From Akkermansia muciniphila (GTDB taxonomy: Bacteria > Verrucomicrobiota > Verrucomicrobiia > Verrucomicrobiales > V1-33), in contig CAMAUV010000027.1 in assembly GCA_945861415.1 (NCBI GenBank), positions 1 through 61,270 on the forward strand: a stretch of 61,270 nt of DNA. The letters run 5' to 3'. Positions 46,250-55,538 of this stretch are shown one piece after another. A program made the translations under genes and the position numbers. The first letter of the stretch is position 1. Every line of letters begins with the position of its first letter. Below the pieces are notes generated by a model. The model was not told the DNA's origin. It did no database searches and saw only the letters and a list, made by a program, of their open reading frames with translations.

Positions 46250-47681
46250 CCAGAACTCCCGCATGCACGCCACCCGAGGGATCATGACCCGGCGTCAGAT
46301 GCTGCGCGAAAGCGCGCTGGGTTTCGGCGCCATCGCCATGTCGGGCCTGCTGGCGGAAACGACGTACGGCGCTCGAACGGGGGCCCGCCCGGGCTTGCCG
46401 CTGCCCCCGCATCACGAGCCCAAGGCCCGCAACGTGATCTTCCTCTACATGGATGGCGGGGTGTCGCAGGTGGATAGTTTTGATCCCAAACCCCGATTGA
46501 AGCGGGAGGACGGACGACCGTTTGGCCTGAAAACCGAGCCGACCCAGTTCGAGGACAACGGCGCGTCGCTCGGCAATCTCTGGGACTTCAAGCACTATGG
46601 ACAGAGCGGCCTAGAAGTGAGCGATCTTTTTCCCCACGTCGGCGGTTGCGCGGATGATCTGTGTGTCATCCGCTCCATGGTCTCCAACTTTTCCGAGCAC
46701 AACGCCGCCAACTATTTCCTTCATTGCGGCAGCGGCATGGCCGGCCGACCGAGCATCGGGGCGTGGGCCACGTATGGCTTGGGTTCCGAGAACCGCGATC
46801 TGCCAGGCTATGTCGTCTTGGATGGCGGGCTGATTCCCTCCGGCGGCGTGGATTGCTTTGCCGCCGGTTTTCTGCCCGCGACCTACCAGGCCTCAATGTT
46901 GCGCAACCAGCTGCCGGCGCTGGCAAACGTCCAGCCGCTCGAATCCGCCGCCGCGTTGCAACAGAACAAGCTCGCGACCCTGCGCGCACTGGATGCCACT
47001 GCGCTCGCAGACTTGGGCCGGCACGATGCCTTGGAAGCGGCCATCAGCAATTACGAACTGGCCTATCGGATGCAGATGGCGGTCCCCGAGGCGACCGACA
47101 TTGCCGGTGAATCTGACCTGACCAGACGCCTTTACGGCATGGAGTCTTCGTTCGAGCATACCCGCTCCTATGGGCGGCAGTGTCTGGTGGCCCGTCGTCT
47201 GATCGAGCGGGGGGTTCGCTTTATTGAACTGACCTGCCCGCGGGCGCATGGCAACTCGCGCTGGGACGCGCATGGTGACCTCAAGAACAACCACTCGCTC
47301 AATGCGCGGGCGGTTGACCAGCCCATCTCGGGCCTCCTCAAGGACCTGAAAGCGCGCGGATTGCTGGACGAAACCTTGGTTGTCTTCTCGGGCGAATTCG
47401 GTCGCACGCCGTTCGCCCAAGGCCGCGACGGACGCGATCACAATCCCTTTGGCTTCAGCCTCTGGCTCGCGGGCGGCGGGGTCAAAGGAGGAATGACCTA
47501 CGGCGCGACCGACGACTACGGCTACAAGGCCGTGGAAAACAAAGTGGACATCCACGATCTCCACGCAACCATGCTGCACCTGCTCGGACTCGACCACGAA
47601 CAGTTGACCTATCGATTCGGTGGCCGGGACTATCGATTGACGGACGTGCATGGCAAAGTGGTGAAAGGGATTCTTGTGTAA
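46239..47681 (+). CDS. DUF1501 Tat-exported protein, pair 2
   Basis: The 480-residue product begins inside the end of the previous gene (11-bp overlap). It has a Tat signal (MTRRQMLRESALGFGAIAMS) and DUF1501 motifs VIFLYMDGGVSQVDSFDPKP, VIRSMVSNFSEHNAAN, GAWATYGLGSENRDLPGY, FIELTCPRAHGNSRWDAHGD and VFSGEFGRTPFAQG, ending in KVVKGILV. It differs clearly from the pair-1 member, so the pairs are old paralogues rather than recent duplicates. It is the last gene before a 237-bp gap. Confidence 0.95.
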   Translation: MSLNQNSRMHATRGIMTRRQMLRESALGFGAIAMSGLLAETTYGARTGARPGLPLPPHHEPKARNVIFLYMDGGVSQVDSFDPKPRLKREDGRPFGLKTEPTQFEDNGASLGNLWDFKHYGQSGLEVSDLFPHVGGCADDLCVIRSMVSNFSEHNAANYFLHCGSGMAGRPSIGAWATYGLGSENRDLPGYVVLDGGLIPSGGVDCFAAGFLPATYQASMLRNQLPALANVQPLESAAALQQNKLATLRALDATALADLGRHDALEAAISNYELAYRMQMAVPEATDIAGESDLTRRLYGMESSFEHTRSYGRQCLVARRLIERGVRFIELTCPRAHGNSRWDAHGDLKNNHSLNARAVDQPISGLLKDLKARGLLDETLVVFSGEFGRTPFAQGRDGRDHNPFGFSLWLAGGGVKGGMTYGATDDYGYKAVENKVDIHDLHATMLHLLGLDHEQLTYRFGGRDYRLTDVHGKVVKGILV

Positions 47682-47691
47682 TTCATCCAAA

Positions 47692-47722
47692 ATGGAAAAC
47701 ATCGAACATTCAATATTCAACG
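47692..47722 (+). repeat. Possible remnant of a dispersed ATCGAACATTCAATATTCAACG-like repeat
   Basis: The 47682-47918 gap carries ATGGAAAACATCGAACATTC followed by AATATTCAACG. This looks like a copy of the short intergenic repeats with 'aacatcgaacattcaa' wording that I recall from Verrucomicrobial genomes. A 70-codon frame runs through it (ENIEHSIFNAPS), but it has no domain and is probably not a gene. Only one copy is seen in this window, so the call rests on recall. Confidence 0.3.
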
Positions 47723-47918
47723 CACCTTCGTCGATCACAGCCGAGCCGTCGACGGGTTGGACTCCGCTGCCACTGAAGCCCATCCTGCTTCGGCATGCCG
47801 TGCAAATCAAAACGTCTGGATTCCTTACGGAGACTGAAGAACAGGCCGGAAGCGCCCGTGTGACCTCCCCTAGCAGAGTTGAATAAACCAACCCACTAAA
47901 CCCATCGGAAATCCCATT

Positions 47919-48287
47919 ATGATCAAAGTCATCGCGCTGTTGAAACGCAAGCCCCACCTCACCCGCGAAGCCTTCAAGCAACGCTGGCTCGTCGAGCATA
48001 CCAAACTCTCGTCACTGTTGCCCGAGTGCCGCGAATACCGCATCAATATCGCCCTCCACCATCAACCCGGCGGTGACGGCGGCGAAACCCTCTACGACGG
48101 CACCGCCGAACTTTGGTGGGACAGTGTCGAATCCATGGAACGTTGCTTCACCAGCGAGATCGCCGGTGTCGCCGGCAAAGACGCCGATGCCTTTTGCGAC
48201 ATCCGCATCCACATCTACACAGAAGAATTCAACGTCATCAGCGAGGGCAAGATCCTGCAGCCGCCCGCTCCCGTTACCCGGCTATGA
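47919..48287 (+). CDS. EthD/dimeric alpha-beta-barrel-like protein
   Basis: The 122-residue cytoplasmic protein has the EthD-type ferredoxin-like pattern: MIKVIALLKRKPHLTREAFK, QRWLVEHTKLSS, YRINIALHHQPGG, YDGTAELWWDSVESMERCF and IRIHIYTEEFNVI. Such small barrels act in catabolic pathways, often as accessory enzymes or binding proteins. It has no signal peptide, in contrast to most of its neighbours. Its stop overlaps the ribokinase start (ATGA), so it may work with the kinase on an imported product. Confidence 0.82.
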   Translation: MIKVIALLKRKPHLTREAFKQRWLVEHTKLSSLLPECREYRINIALHHQPGGDGGETLYDGTAELWWDSVESMERCFTSEIAGVAGKDADAFCDIRIHIYTEEFNVISEGKILQPPAPVTRL

Positions 48288-49270
48288 ACCCTGCGCCCCG
48301 CATCTGCGTGGTCGGCAGTTCGATGAACGACCAGATCACGCGGACCTCAAAGCTGCCCCGACCCGGTGAAACCCTCATCGGCACCAGCTACAAGACCGGC
48401 TTTGGTGGCAAAGGTTCCAACCAGGCCGTCATGGCAGCCCGCTTGGGAGCCGCGGTTACCATAGTCGTCAAACTGGGCCGCGATTCCATCGGCGAACAAA
48501 CCGCCCGCCACTACACCGATGAAGCTATCCGCACGGACTTCGTTTACTTCGATGAGAATCTTTCCTCGGGCGTCGCTCCGATCTGGGTCGATGAGCAGAC
48601 GGGCCAGAACAGCATCCTCATTGTCCCGGGCGCCAACCTCGCCCTCACCCCGGCCGAGGTGCGGCAGGCAGCGGGCGCAATCCGGGAGGCAGAAGTCGTA
48701 GTTTGCCAGATGGAGATACCCCTCCACTGCAACCTTGAGGCGTTCCGCCTTGCCCGGGAGGTTCCGGGCCGGCTGACCATCCTCAATCCAGCACCCTCAC
48801 TCCCGGTTCCCGAGGAACTGCTGCGCCTGAGCGATCTACTGACCCCAAACGAAACTGAGGCTGCTGCCCTCACCGGCCTGCCCGTCTCCACCGCGGACGA
48901 AGCCATCCGGGCGGCACAGGAACTGCGCGGGCGCGGCGCCAACACTGTATTGATCACCCTCGGAGCGCAGGGTGCCCTCGCTCTAACCCCCTTTAACGAG
49001 GTGATCAGGGTCACGGCTCCAGCGGTGCGGGCCGTGGATACCACCGGGGCTGGCGACTGCTTCATCGGGAGCTTGGCCTACTTCCTCGGAGCGGGATTCG
49101 ATTTATGCCTGGGCATGGAACGGGCCTGTGTAATCGCCAGCCAGAGCGTGATGGCGCATGGCACCCAGGCTTCGTTCCCGAAACGCGCCGAACTCGAGCC
49201 TGGCCTCTTCGCCGCGCCGCCGCAGCTCGGAGAACGAAGCCGAAATTGCTATCGTTCCGGGTCAGCTTGA
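48284..49270 (+). CDS. rbsK: Ribokinase-like PfkB-family sugar kinase
   Basis: A 328-residue cytoplasmic PfkB kinase. It has the ribokinase N-terminus ICVVGSSMNDQITR, sugar-binding GFGGKGSNQAVMAARLG and LPRPGETLIG, and the ATP/anion-hole motif DTTGAGDCFIGSLAYF with catalytic Asp. ILNPAPSLPVPEELL and LTPNETEAAALTG are also ribokinase signatures. It would phosphorylate ribose or a related pentose or ketose released by the exported enzymes. The ATG at 48284 overlaps the EthD-like stop; upstream frame extension lacks homology. Confidence 0.9.
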   Translation: MNPAPRICVVGSSMNDQITRTSKLPRPGETLIGTSYKTGFGGKGSNQAVMAARLGAAVTIVVKLGRDSIGEQTARHYTDEAIRTDFVYFDENLSSGVAPIWVDEQTGQNSILIVPGANLALTPAEVRQAAGAIREAEVVVCQMEIPLHCNLEAFRLAREVPGRLTILNPAPSLPVPEELLRLSDLLTPNETEAAALTGLPVSTADEAIRAAQELRGRGANTVLITLGAQGALALTPFNEVIRVTAPAVRAVDTTGAGDCFIGSLAYFLGAGFDLCLGMERACVIASQSVMAHGTQASFPKRAELEPGLFAAPPQLGERSRNCYRSGSA

Positions 49271-49291
49271 GTATATCACGGAGAAGGTAAA

Positions 49292-50635
49292 TTGAACGAC
49301 ACTAATGCATCATCCGTCCAGAGTCGCCGACAATTCCTTACCGGGACCCTGGAAGCGGCGGCGGCCGCGTCCTTCGGGGTCATGACCACCCGGGGCGCAG
49401 ACCCGCAAAACACCACGGCCGCCGGGACGCCGCATGCAGCGACCCAACCCGCAGCGCGCCGCGACGAGAAATGGTGGATGCATCGGCAGGAACGCATCGA
49501 CCGCCGCCTGGCCAGGGGGAACGTCGATGCCTTCTTCATCGGCGATTCCATTACCGAAGCATGGGAACACCACCACGGGCTGGCCGTGGGGGACGCCTTT
49601 TATGGACACAGGCAAATCGTCAATCTTGGCTTTGGTGGGGACCAGACGCAGCACGTGCTTTGGAGGCTCGACCATTCGGATTTCACCAAAATCCAGCCGA
49701 AGGCCGCATTCGTTATGATCGGCACGAACAACCTCGGTGCCGGTCATTCGGTGCCACAGATCGTTGACGGAATCCTTACAATTGTGGAGCGCCTCCGCCA
49801 GAAGCTGCCGAACGCGCGGGTTGTTGTGCACGGTATTTTGTGCCGGGGGCCGAAACCCGATGACGCGGGGCGTCAGCAGGCGCTCGCCGTCAATCAGGCT
49901 CTGGACAAGCTGGCTGCTCCGCGTGGCTTCGAAATGCTGGATCTCGCTGAAAGCTTCCTGAACCCGGACGGCACTGCAAAAGCGGAGCGGATGGCAACGG
50001 ACTCCCTCCATCTCTCGGCCCTAGGCTACCAGGCGTGGGCGGAAGCCATCGAGGGCAGGCTGGCGGACATCCTTGGTGACCAGCCGGTGCGGATTCCGCA
50101 GGCAGGCCCTGCGGATAAGGACGCTGCGCAGGTGATCACGGCACTGGGTGGCATCGCGCTAACGGATCGGGAGGGCCGCGTCACCACCGTGGATCTCAGC
50201 AGAAATCCGAAAGCCGTCGGCGAAGCGTGGCGCGCCGTCGCGTCGCTCCGCCACTTGAAAGTCCTGGCGTGCGACCGTTGTCCGCTTGGCGACGATGATC
50301 TTCAACATTTTGCCGGCCTGACGGAATTGGAATATCTGAATCTGAGGGGCACGGGGCACACCGATGAAGGGTTGCGCCACTTGAGCAAATTGAGAAACCT
50401 CTCGTGGCTCGCCATCGCCGCGCCGGGTGTCACGGGTCACGGAGTGGCGCACCTCAGACCATTGAGTAACTTGAGGCTTTTGACCTTTTGGAACTCGGCT
50501 CTGACCGATGCGGCCTACGAACATCTCAGGGAAATGAAGTCGCTCCAGGAGTTGTTTCTCGGCGGATCCAAAGTCACACGGAAAACGATCGGGAAACTGG
50601 AGCAGGATCTTCCTGACTGCGCGGTGATGTCTTGA
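49292..50635 (+). CDS. Exported SGNH/GDSL hydrolase fused to leucine-rich repeats
   Basis: The 447-residue product starts at a TTG with a strong GGAGAAGG site 5 bp upstream. It has a Tat-like signal (QSRRQFLTGTLEAAAAASFG), an SGNH hydrolase domain with block I FFIGDSITEAWE (nucleophile Ser), block II NLGFGGDQT, block III IGTNNLGAG and block V DSLHLSALGYQAW. The last ~170 residues form leucine-rich repeats (ELEYLNLRGTGHTDEGLRHL, NLSWLAIAAPG, NLRLLTFWNSALTD). The platelet-activating-factor acetylhydrolase-like SGNH type removes O-acetyl groups. The LRR tail may bind protein or glycan. The combination is uncommon. Confidence 0.9.
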   Translation: MNDTNASSVQSRRQFLTGTLEAAAAASFGVMTTRGADPQNTTAAGTPHAATQPAARRDEKWWMHRQERIDRRLARGNVDAFFIGDSITEAWEHHHGLAVGDAFYGHRQIVNLGFGGDQTQHVLWRLDHSDFTKIQPKAAFVMIGTNNLGAGHSVPQIVDGILTIVERLRQKLPNARVVVHGILCRGPKPDDAGRQQALAVNQALDKLAAPRGFEMLDLAESFLNPDGTAKAERMATDSLHLSALGYQAWAEAIEGRLADILGDQPVRIPQAGPADKDAAQVITALGGIALTDREGRVTTVDLSRNPKAVGEAWRAVASLRHLKVLACDRCPLGDDDLQHFAGLTELEYLNLRGTGHTDEGLRHLSKLRNLSWLAIAAPGVTGHGVAHLRPLSNLRLLTFWNSALTDAAYEHLREMKSLQELFLGGSKVTRKTIGKLEQDLPDCAVMS

Positions 50636-50699
50636 TCGGCCCATTGACAACCAGCCATGCTCCATGAGTAGCCATCGAATTCTTGACCATCAAAAGCGT

Positions 50700-52214
50700 A
50701 TGAATAGTAAGGCCCGGGTTCTGTCCATGATGATAGTCTGTTTACTGTCCGCCCAGCCCTCGGCTGAGGCGATGGTCTACCAACCAACCCTCGTTCCCGG
50801 GATGGGAGATCAATGGCTCTATTACCACGAGGGGGTTCACTACCTCTATCACCTTTATGAGCAGCCCGCGGGCAAGCTGCACGGCGTGTACCTCGCCACG
50901 TCGAAGGATGGCGTGCATTTTCAGGAAGTCGGCCCGGTGATCGAAAAGAATCCCAGTGTCGATTGGCTCGGGTCCGGAACCGTCTGGAAGAGCGGTGGCA
51001 AATACATGATGAACTTCTCCGAGTCCCGGGGGCACCAGTCGATTTCCTTCGCAGAGTCGGACGACCTGATTCACTGGCACAGGCTCGGCGAGGAATACAC
51101 GAGCCATCCGGATCCGCGCTGGTATGAAGTGGGTCGCTGGGACTGCATCTGGCCCATGCCGCGCGAGGGTGGGGGATTCTGGGGTTATCTGTCAGCCAAT
51201 CCGCTGCGCCGCAGCGACGCCCACCCGGAAGGATTGACCTACCGTTCCACCGGCATGCTGGAGTCGGCCGATGGCATCCGCTGGACGGCCATCGCCCCGC
51301 CCGTCTTTGAGTGGAGAGAGACGCCGGAGTTGGTCAATGTCGAAATCGGCGCCGTCCGCCGTTTCAACGACAAATACTACATGCTGGCCCAGACGTGGGG
51401 GCCTTATCCGGGAGGTTCCTACCTAGGTGCCACCGGTCCAGGTGTTTACACCTTCATCGGTGATACGCCCAAGGGGCCTTTCCGCCCGGATACCGGAGCT
51501 TTCCGTTTCCTCGGCAACACCAATGCGCGCACTCGCTCGACGCATTTCGCCCGCTTTTACGAAATGCCCAACGAGGTGCTGGTTAATCACTTTCTGTTTA
51601 CCCGCAGCTTCAAGGCTTGGCTGGCCCCATTGAAGAAGGCGGTGTTGGATGACAAAGGGCACCTGCGGCTGGCTTATTGGCAGGGAAATGAAGCGATGAA
51701 GGGCAAGCCCGGTCCGGTTGCGTCTCCCTTTCCGCTGAGCGTGGATGGGAGTGGCGGAATCGCGGTGCTGCCACTGGACGGCCAGTTCGATGTCTTAAAC
51801 GGCGTGTTTCTGGAGGGTGCCTTGGAACTTCAGACCGCCGGGGACAAGCCCGGACGTTGCGGGATTTACATTGAGGAAACTGCGGAACAGGGCACGGCCG
51901 TGCTGGTGGGAACTGACGGGAAATCGCAACTGGGCGATCTGAAATCGAAAGGCGCAACGTCTTTCGAGCCAGACGATTTTGTCGAAGCGGGTATCACGCC
52001 TGGTCGCGAACATATGTTTCGTCTGTTGACGCGCCAATACATGCTGGAGTTCTATGTGAATGATCGACTCATCCAGTGCTACAGCATTCCAGAACGGGCG
52101 ACGGGGCGAATCGGTTTTGTGGTGCAGGGGGGGCGCATGGCGGTGGATAAGTTGAAATCCTGGGAGATGAAATTCCCTGCCGGCATAAAGCAACCAGACC
52201 CGGGCGCCAAATAG
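50700..52214 (+). CDS. Exported five-bladed-propeller glycosidase-like protein (GH32/GH43 superfamily)
   Basis: A 504-residue protein with signal peptide (SMMIVCLLSAQPSAEA). Propeller strands include GDQWLYYHEGVHYLYHLYEQ, LGSGTVWKSGGKYMMNFSES, FAESDDLIHWHRL, RWDCIWPMPREGGGFWGYLS and VEIGAVRRFNDKYYMLAQ. A C-terminal beta-sandwich (GRCGIYIEETAEQG, HMFRLLTRQYMLEFYVNDRL) resembles the GH32 accessory domain. It belongs to the beta-fructosidase superfamily, but the canonical GH32 motifs are weak, so activity and substrate are uncertain. The ATG at 50700 opens the signal; an upstream in-frame ATG at 50664 is an alternative. Confidence 0.8.
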   Translation: MNSKARVLSMMIVCLLSAQPSAEAMVYQPTLVPGMGDQWLYYHEGVHYLYHLYEQPAGKLHGVYLATSKDGVHFQEVGPVIEKNPSVDWLGSGTVWKSGGKYMMNFSESRGHQSISFAESDDLIHWHRLGEEYTSHPDPRWYEVGRWDCIWPMPREGGGFWGYLSANPLRRSDAHPEGLTYRSTGMLESADGIRWTAIAPPVFEWRETPELVNVEIGAVRRFNDKYYMLAQTWGPYPGGSYLGATGPGVYTFIGDTPKGPFRPDTGAFRFLGNTNARTRSTHFARFYEMPNEVLVNHFLFTRSFKAWLAPLKKAVLDDKGHLRLAYWQGNEAMKGKPGPVASPFPLSVDGSGGIAVLPLDGQFDVLNGVFLEGALELQTAGDKPGRCGIYIEETAEQGTAVLVGTDGKSQLGDLKSKGATSFEPDDFVEAGITPGREHMFRLLTRQYMLEFYVNDRLIQCYSIPERATGRIGFVVQGGRMAVDKLKSWEMKFPAGIKQPDPGAK

Positions 52215-52242
52215 TGAAGTTCTGCAGAAATGAAGTCTTAAC

Positions 52243-53868
52243 ATGACATCCCCATTCCCATATCTGACCATCCTCCTTCTCGCGACTCTAGGCGCCATCC
52301 ACGCCGCCGACACGCTTCCTCAGCCTGCGACCAACGATAAGGCGGCAACTCGGGAAGCGCTAAAGCAGCCGTTCGAGTTCGACAAGATGGACGCCGATGC
52401 GCACGTGGCGTATTTTCTTCGGAACCGAAAGTCCGCCGCGGCCGATCCATATCGCCCGCTCTATCACTTCTCGCCGCCGGGCTTTGGCCTGCACGATCCC
52501 GCCGGTTTATGCAAATGGCAGGGCAAGTACCACCTCTTTTACCTCTACAGCCCAAGCCCACCCAACCACCTCCCCGGAGGTGGATTGCAGTGGAGCCGGG
52601 GACATGCCGTCAGTGATGATCTGGTGCATTGGCGCGACCTGCCCATGTTGCCCACGTCGATCTGCGGCGGCACCGGGCAGGCCTGGGCCGACAACGACCG
52701 GGTGATTCTGACCATAGGGGGCGGAAAATTGTTCACGTCCAGCGACCCCTTGCTGCACAAGTGGACCGAGCACCCCGTCAAGTTTCCCGGCGGGGACAAC
52801 TTTATCTGGCGCGAAAAAGACCATTACTACATCACCAAGGCGGCGGGTGGACCCAACACCACTCTAGAGATCCTGCGCTCCAAGGACCTCTCGCAGTGGG
52901 ACTCGATGGGCAACTATCTGAGCGACGGGTATTTCACCGATCCTGGCACCGACTGTTCCTGCAACAACGTTCTGTCCCTTGGCAACGGCAAACATCTCAT
53001 CCTGTTTTTCAGCCACAACCGGGGCCCGGAATACTACCTCGGCAGATCCGATCTGGAGCCCGGTCGCTTCGCCATCGAGCACCACGGACGGATGAACTAC
53101 GGGCCGGTCATGCGCGGCGGCCTGCACGCCCCCACCGGGTTTGTCGACTCAGACGGCCGGTGCATCGGCATGTGGAATATCATGGAATGCACGATCGACG
53201 ACAACATGCTGGGAACCAAGGACGAGATGGTCTCTCTGCCGCGTGTGCTCACCGCGAACAAGTTGGTCACAGCCGATGAAGGCTGGAACATCCGGCCAAT
53301 CAACCCGCTCACGATCGAGCCTGTTGAAGAGCTGAAAAAGCTGCGCTTCAATCCGGTGAAGGTTGAAAATGTGGTCATTCCTGCCAACGGCCAGCACACC
53401 CTGGCCGGGGTGCAGGGCCGGGCCATGGAACTGGAGGCGGTGATTGATCCGAAGGCAGCCCGGGAAGTCGGGTTGCGCGTCCTGCAGAGCCCCAACGGCG
53501 AGGAGCAAACGACCATCAGCCTTTCCATGCACGGCCACGCATGGCCGTGGAAGTCCAACAAACGTCATCTGATGATCGATGTATCCCAAGCCTCGCTCAG
53601 CCCCGCCATTGCCTCGCGAGTTCCGGAAATCGGCCCGTTGTATCTCAAAGATGGCGAGCCTCTGCATTTGCGGGTCTTAATTGACCGAAGTGTCATCGAA
53701 GTCTTCGCCAACGGTCGTCAATGCCTGACGCTGCGGGCCTACCCGACCCGTCCGGACAGCGCGCAAGTGTCCGTCTTTGCCCGCGGCAGCGAAGCCCGCC
53801 TGGTTTCCCTGACAGGTTGGCAGATGAAGAGCATCTGGCCGGAACTGAAAGATCAGGAAGGGCGGTAG
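52243..53868 (+). CDS. Exported GH32-like protein with altered catalytic motifs (1)
   Basis: A 541-residue protein (signal FPYLTILLLATLGAIHAAD) with a beta-fructosidase propeller. GLHDPAGLCKWQGKYHLFYL carries the nucleophile-type Asp, followed by RGHAVSDDLVHWRDLP. At the RDP site the sequence is PGGDNFIWREKDHYYI, and at the EC(P) acid/base site it is TDCSCNNVLSLGNGKHLILF, so the expected Glu is not conserved. A C-terminal beta-sandwich is present, ending with LHLRVLIDRSVIEVFANGRQ, a hallmark of GH32 C-domains. It may act on fructose- or other furanose-containing glycans, or only bind them. Confidence 0.87.
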   Translation: MTSPFPYLTILLLATLGAIHAADTLPQPATNDKAATREALKQPFEFDKMDADAHVAYFLRNRKSAAADPYRPLYHFSPPGFGLHDPAGLCKWQGKYHLFYLYSPSPPNHLPGGGLQWSRGHAVSDDLVHWRDLPMLPTSICGGTGQAWADNDRVILTIGGGKLFTSSDPLLHKWTEHPVKFPGGDNFIWREKDHYYITKAAGGPNTTLEILRSKDLSQWDSMGNYLSDGYFTDPGTDCSCNNVLSLGNGKHLILFFSHNRGPEYYLGRSDLEPGRFAIEHHGRMNYGPVMRGGLHAPTGFVDSDGRCIGMWNIMECTIDDNMLGTKDEMVSLPRVLTANKLVTADEGWNIRPINPLTIEPVEELKKLRFNPVKVENVVIPANGQHTLAGVQGRAMELEAVIDPKAAREVGLRVLQSPNGEEQTTISLSMHGHAWPWKSNKRHLMIDVSQASLSPAIASRVPEIGPLYLKDGEPLHLRVLIDRSVIEVFANGRQCLTLRAYPTRPDSAQVSVFARGSEARLVSLTGWQMKSIWPELKDQEGR

Positions 53869-53909
53869 ACCAGCCGCCGCCGGACGAACAAAAACTGACA
53901 AAACAGACG

Positions 53910-55442
53910 ATGAATGCCACCAAACGATCCTGCCGGACCCTCAGCCCGTTGGCCCTTCTGGCTCTCTGCATCATCATGCTTGGCTTCCTCTCCTGCCAGC
54001 GATCGGCTGAGGCCGCGCCATCGCCGGCCCAGTCGCAACCGGAGACGCCCGCCTTCCCGGCGGATCCGCCATCGACGTGGTTGACCTATCATCTGGCCCA
54101 CCCGGGAACCACGGGGCCGGGCGACCCGAACGCCGGGTTCTACTGGAAGGGGCGATACCATCTCCACTACATCTACGAGGCCAAAGCAGGCACTTCGTGG
54201 GCGCATGTGTCCAGCACGGACATGGTGCACTGGCAATGGCATCCCACCACGCTCACCCCAGCCACGATGGGGCATAATCTGTTCAGCGGGACCGGCTTTC
54301 TCACGAGGGAAGGCAAGCCGGCGATCATCTATCACGGCGAAGGTTCCGGGCGAAACCAGATTGCGTTTGCAGAGGACGATCTGCTGGAGCGCTGGTCGAA
54401 ACCGGTGCCGGTGAACCCGAAGACGAAGTCGGGAGCACTTCCGGAGATGCGGCACTGGGATCCTGACTGCTGGCTTGATGGCGAAACATACTATGCGGTT
54501 TCCGGCGGCAAGGATCCTCACCTGATGAAGTCCGCGGATTTGCGGGACTGGGAATACCTCGGCCGCCTGCTCCATGACAAAATGCCCGTCCTCGACGTGC
54601 CGCGCGATGAAGACATCTCCTGCCCGAATATGTTCCGGATCGGGGACAAATGGATGCTGCTCTGCCTGAGTCACTGGATCGGGAGCCGCTATTACCTCGG
54701 CCGCTTCCAGGACGAAAAATTTCTCCCGGAATCGCATGGCCGGATGAACTGGATGTGCGCGTTCAATCAGGGCCATGAAGACGCCGACGTATTCGCCCCC
54801 GAGAGCCTGCTGACTCCCGATGGCCGGCGCGTGATGTGGGCATGGTCACGGATGAAGCAACGTCTCAAGGACGTGCCGGTCCAGACCAGCATCCAATGCC
54901 TGCCGCGCGAGCTGAGCCTGCCGGCGGATGGGGTGCTTCGCATCAAACCGCTCCGGGAACTGGAGCAACTGCGCGGCGAGGCGACATCGGCAGGCGGGAT
55001 GACGATCGCGGCGGATACTTCCCACCGGCTCGAAAACATCGCCGGCGACACCCTCGAGATCAGCATCACCTTCCTGCCTGGTGCGGCCCGGAAGTTCGGG
55101 GTCCATGTCTATTGCGGCCTGGATGGCAAAAACGGCTTTCCCATCACCTATGAGTCCGGGGCAAAAATGCTGACGATGGGTGACACAAAAATCCCGTTCG
55201 CATTGCCGGCGGCCGAAGACCTTGAGTTGCGCGTCTTCCTCGACAAAAGCATCATTGAGGTCTTCGCCAACGACCGCCTCGCCGCGCTGGCCCCCCATCG
55301 CTACGACCCGCAGAATCCCGGTATCAGCCTCTTCAGCGAAGGCGATTCGGTCCGTGTGAAGGAAGTCAAAGGCTGGAAACTGCAGACCATCTACACGCGG
55401 GGCAGCACCTTTGTGCCGGCCGACGCCCTTGATCGCCGCTAA
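53910..55442 (+). CDS. Exported GH32-like lipoprotein with altered acid/base motif (2)
   Basis: A 510-residue protein with a lipoprotein signal (LALLALCIIMLGFLSCQRS; lipobox Cys near residue 29). GPGDPNAGFYWKGRYHLHYI gives the nucleophile motif. The next are WAHVSSTDMVHWQWHP, MRHWDPDCWLDGETYYAVSG (RDP replaced by WDP) and DEDISCPNMFRIGDKWMLL, where Ser precedes Cys in place of the usual Glu of EC. The C-domain ends LELRVFLDKSIIEVFANDRL. It is a paralogue of the preceding gene, 41 bp downstream, and both share the changed S-C-x-N acid/base site. I chose the ATG at 53910 because it opens the signal. Confidence 0.88.
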   Translation: MNATKRSCRTLSPLALLALCIIMLGFLSCQRSAEAAPSPAQSQPETPAFPADPPSTWLTYHLAHPGTTGPGDPNAGFYWKGRYHLHYIYEAKAGTSWAHVSSTDMVHWQWHPTTLTPATMGHNLFSGTGFLTREGKPAIIYHGEGSGRNQIAFAEDDLLERWSKPVPVNPKTKSGALPEMRHWDPDCWLDGETYYAVSGGKDPHLMKSADLRDWEYLGRLLHDKMPVLDVPRDEDISCPNMFRIGDKWMLLCLSHWIGSRYYLGRFQDEKFLPESHGRMNWMCAFNQGHEDADVFAPESLLTPDGRRVMWAWSRMKQRLKDVPVQTSIQCLPRELSLPADGVLRIKPLRELEQLRGEATSAGGMTIAADTSHRLENIAGDTLEISITFLPGAARKFGVHVYCGLDGKNGFPITYESGAKMLTMGDTKIPFALPAAEDLELRVFLDKSIIEVFANDRLAALAPHRYDPQNPGISLFSEGDSVRVKEVKGWKLQTIYTRGSTFVPADALDRR

Positions 55443-55538
55443 ACACCCCCACGCGTGCAATCCCTGAATACCGGCGTGGCGCATGGCCCAATATTGGAGA
55501 TCCAAAGGCCAGATCAAGGTAGCGCACGCCGCAATTCT

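Noticed and set aside
47674..47886. 70-codon frame after the second DUF1501 gene
   Set aside because: It starts inside the previous gene, has no domain, and runs through repeat-like sequence.
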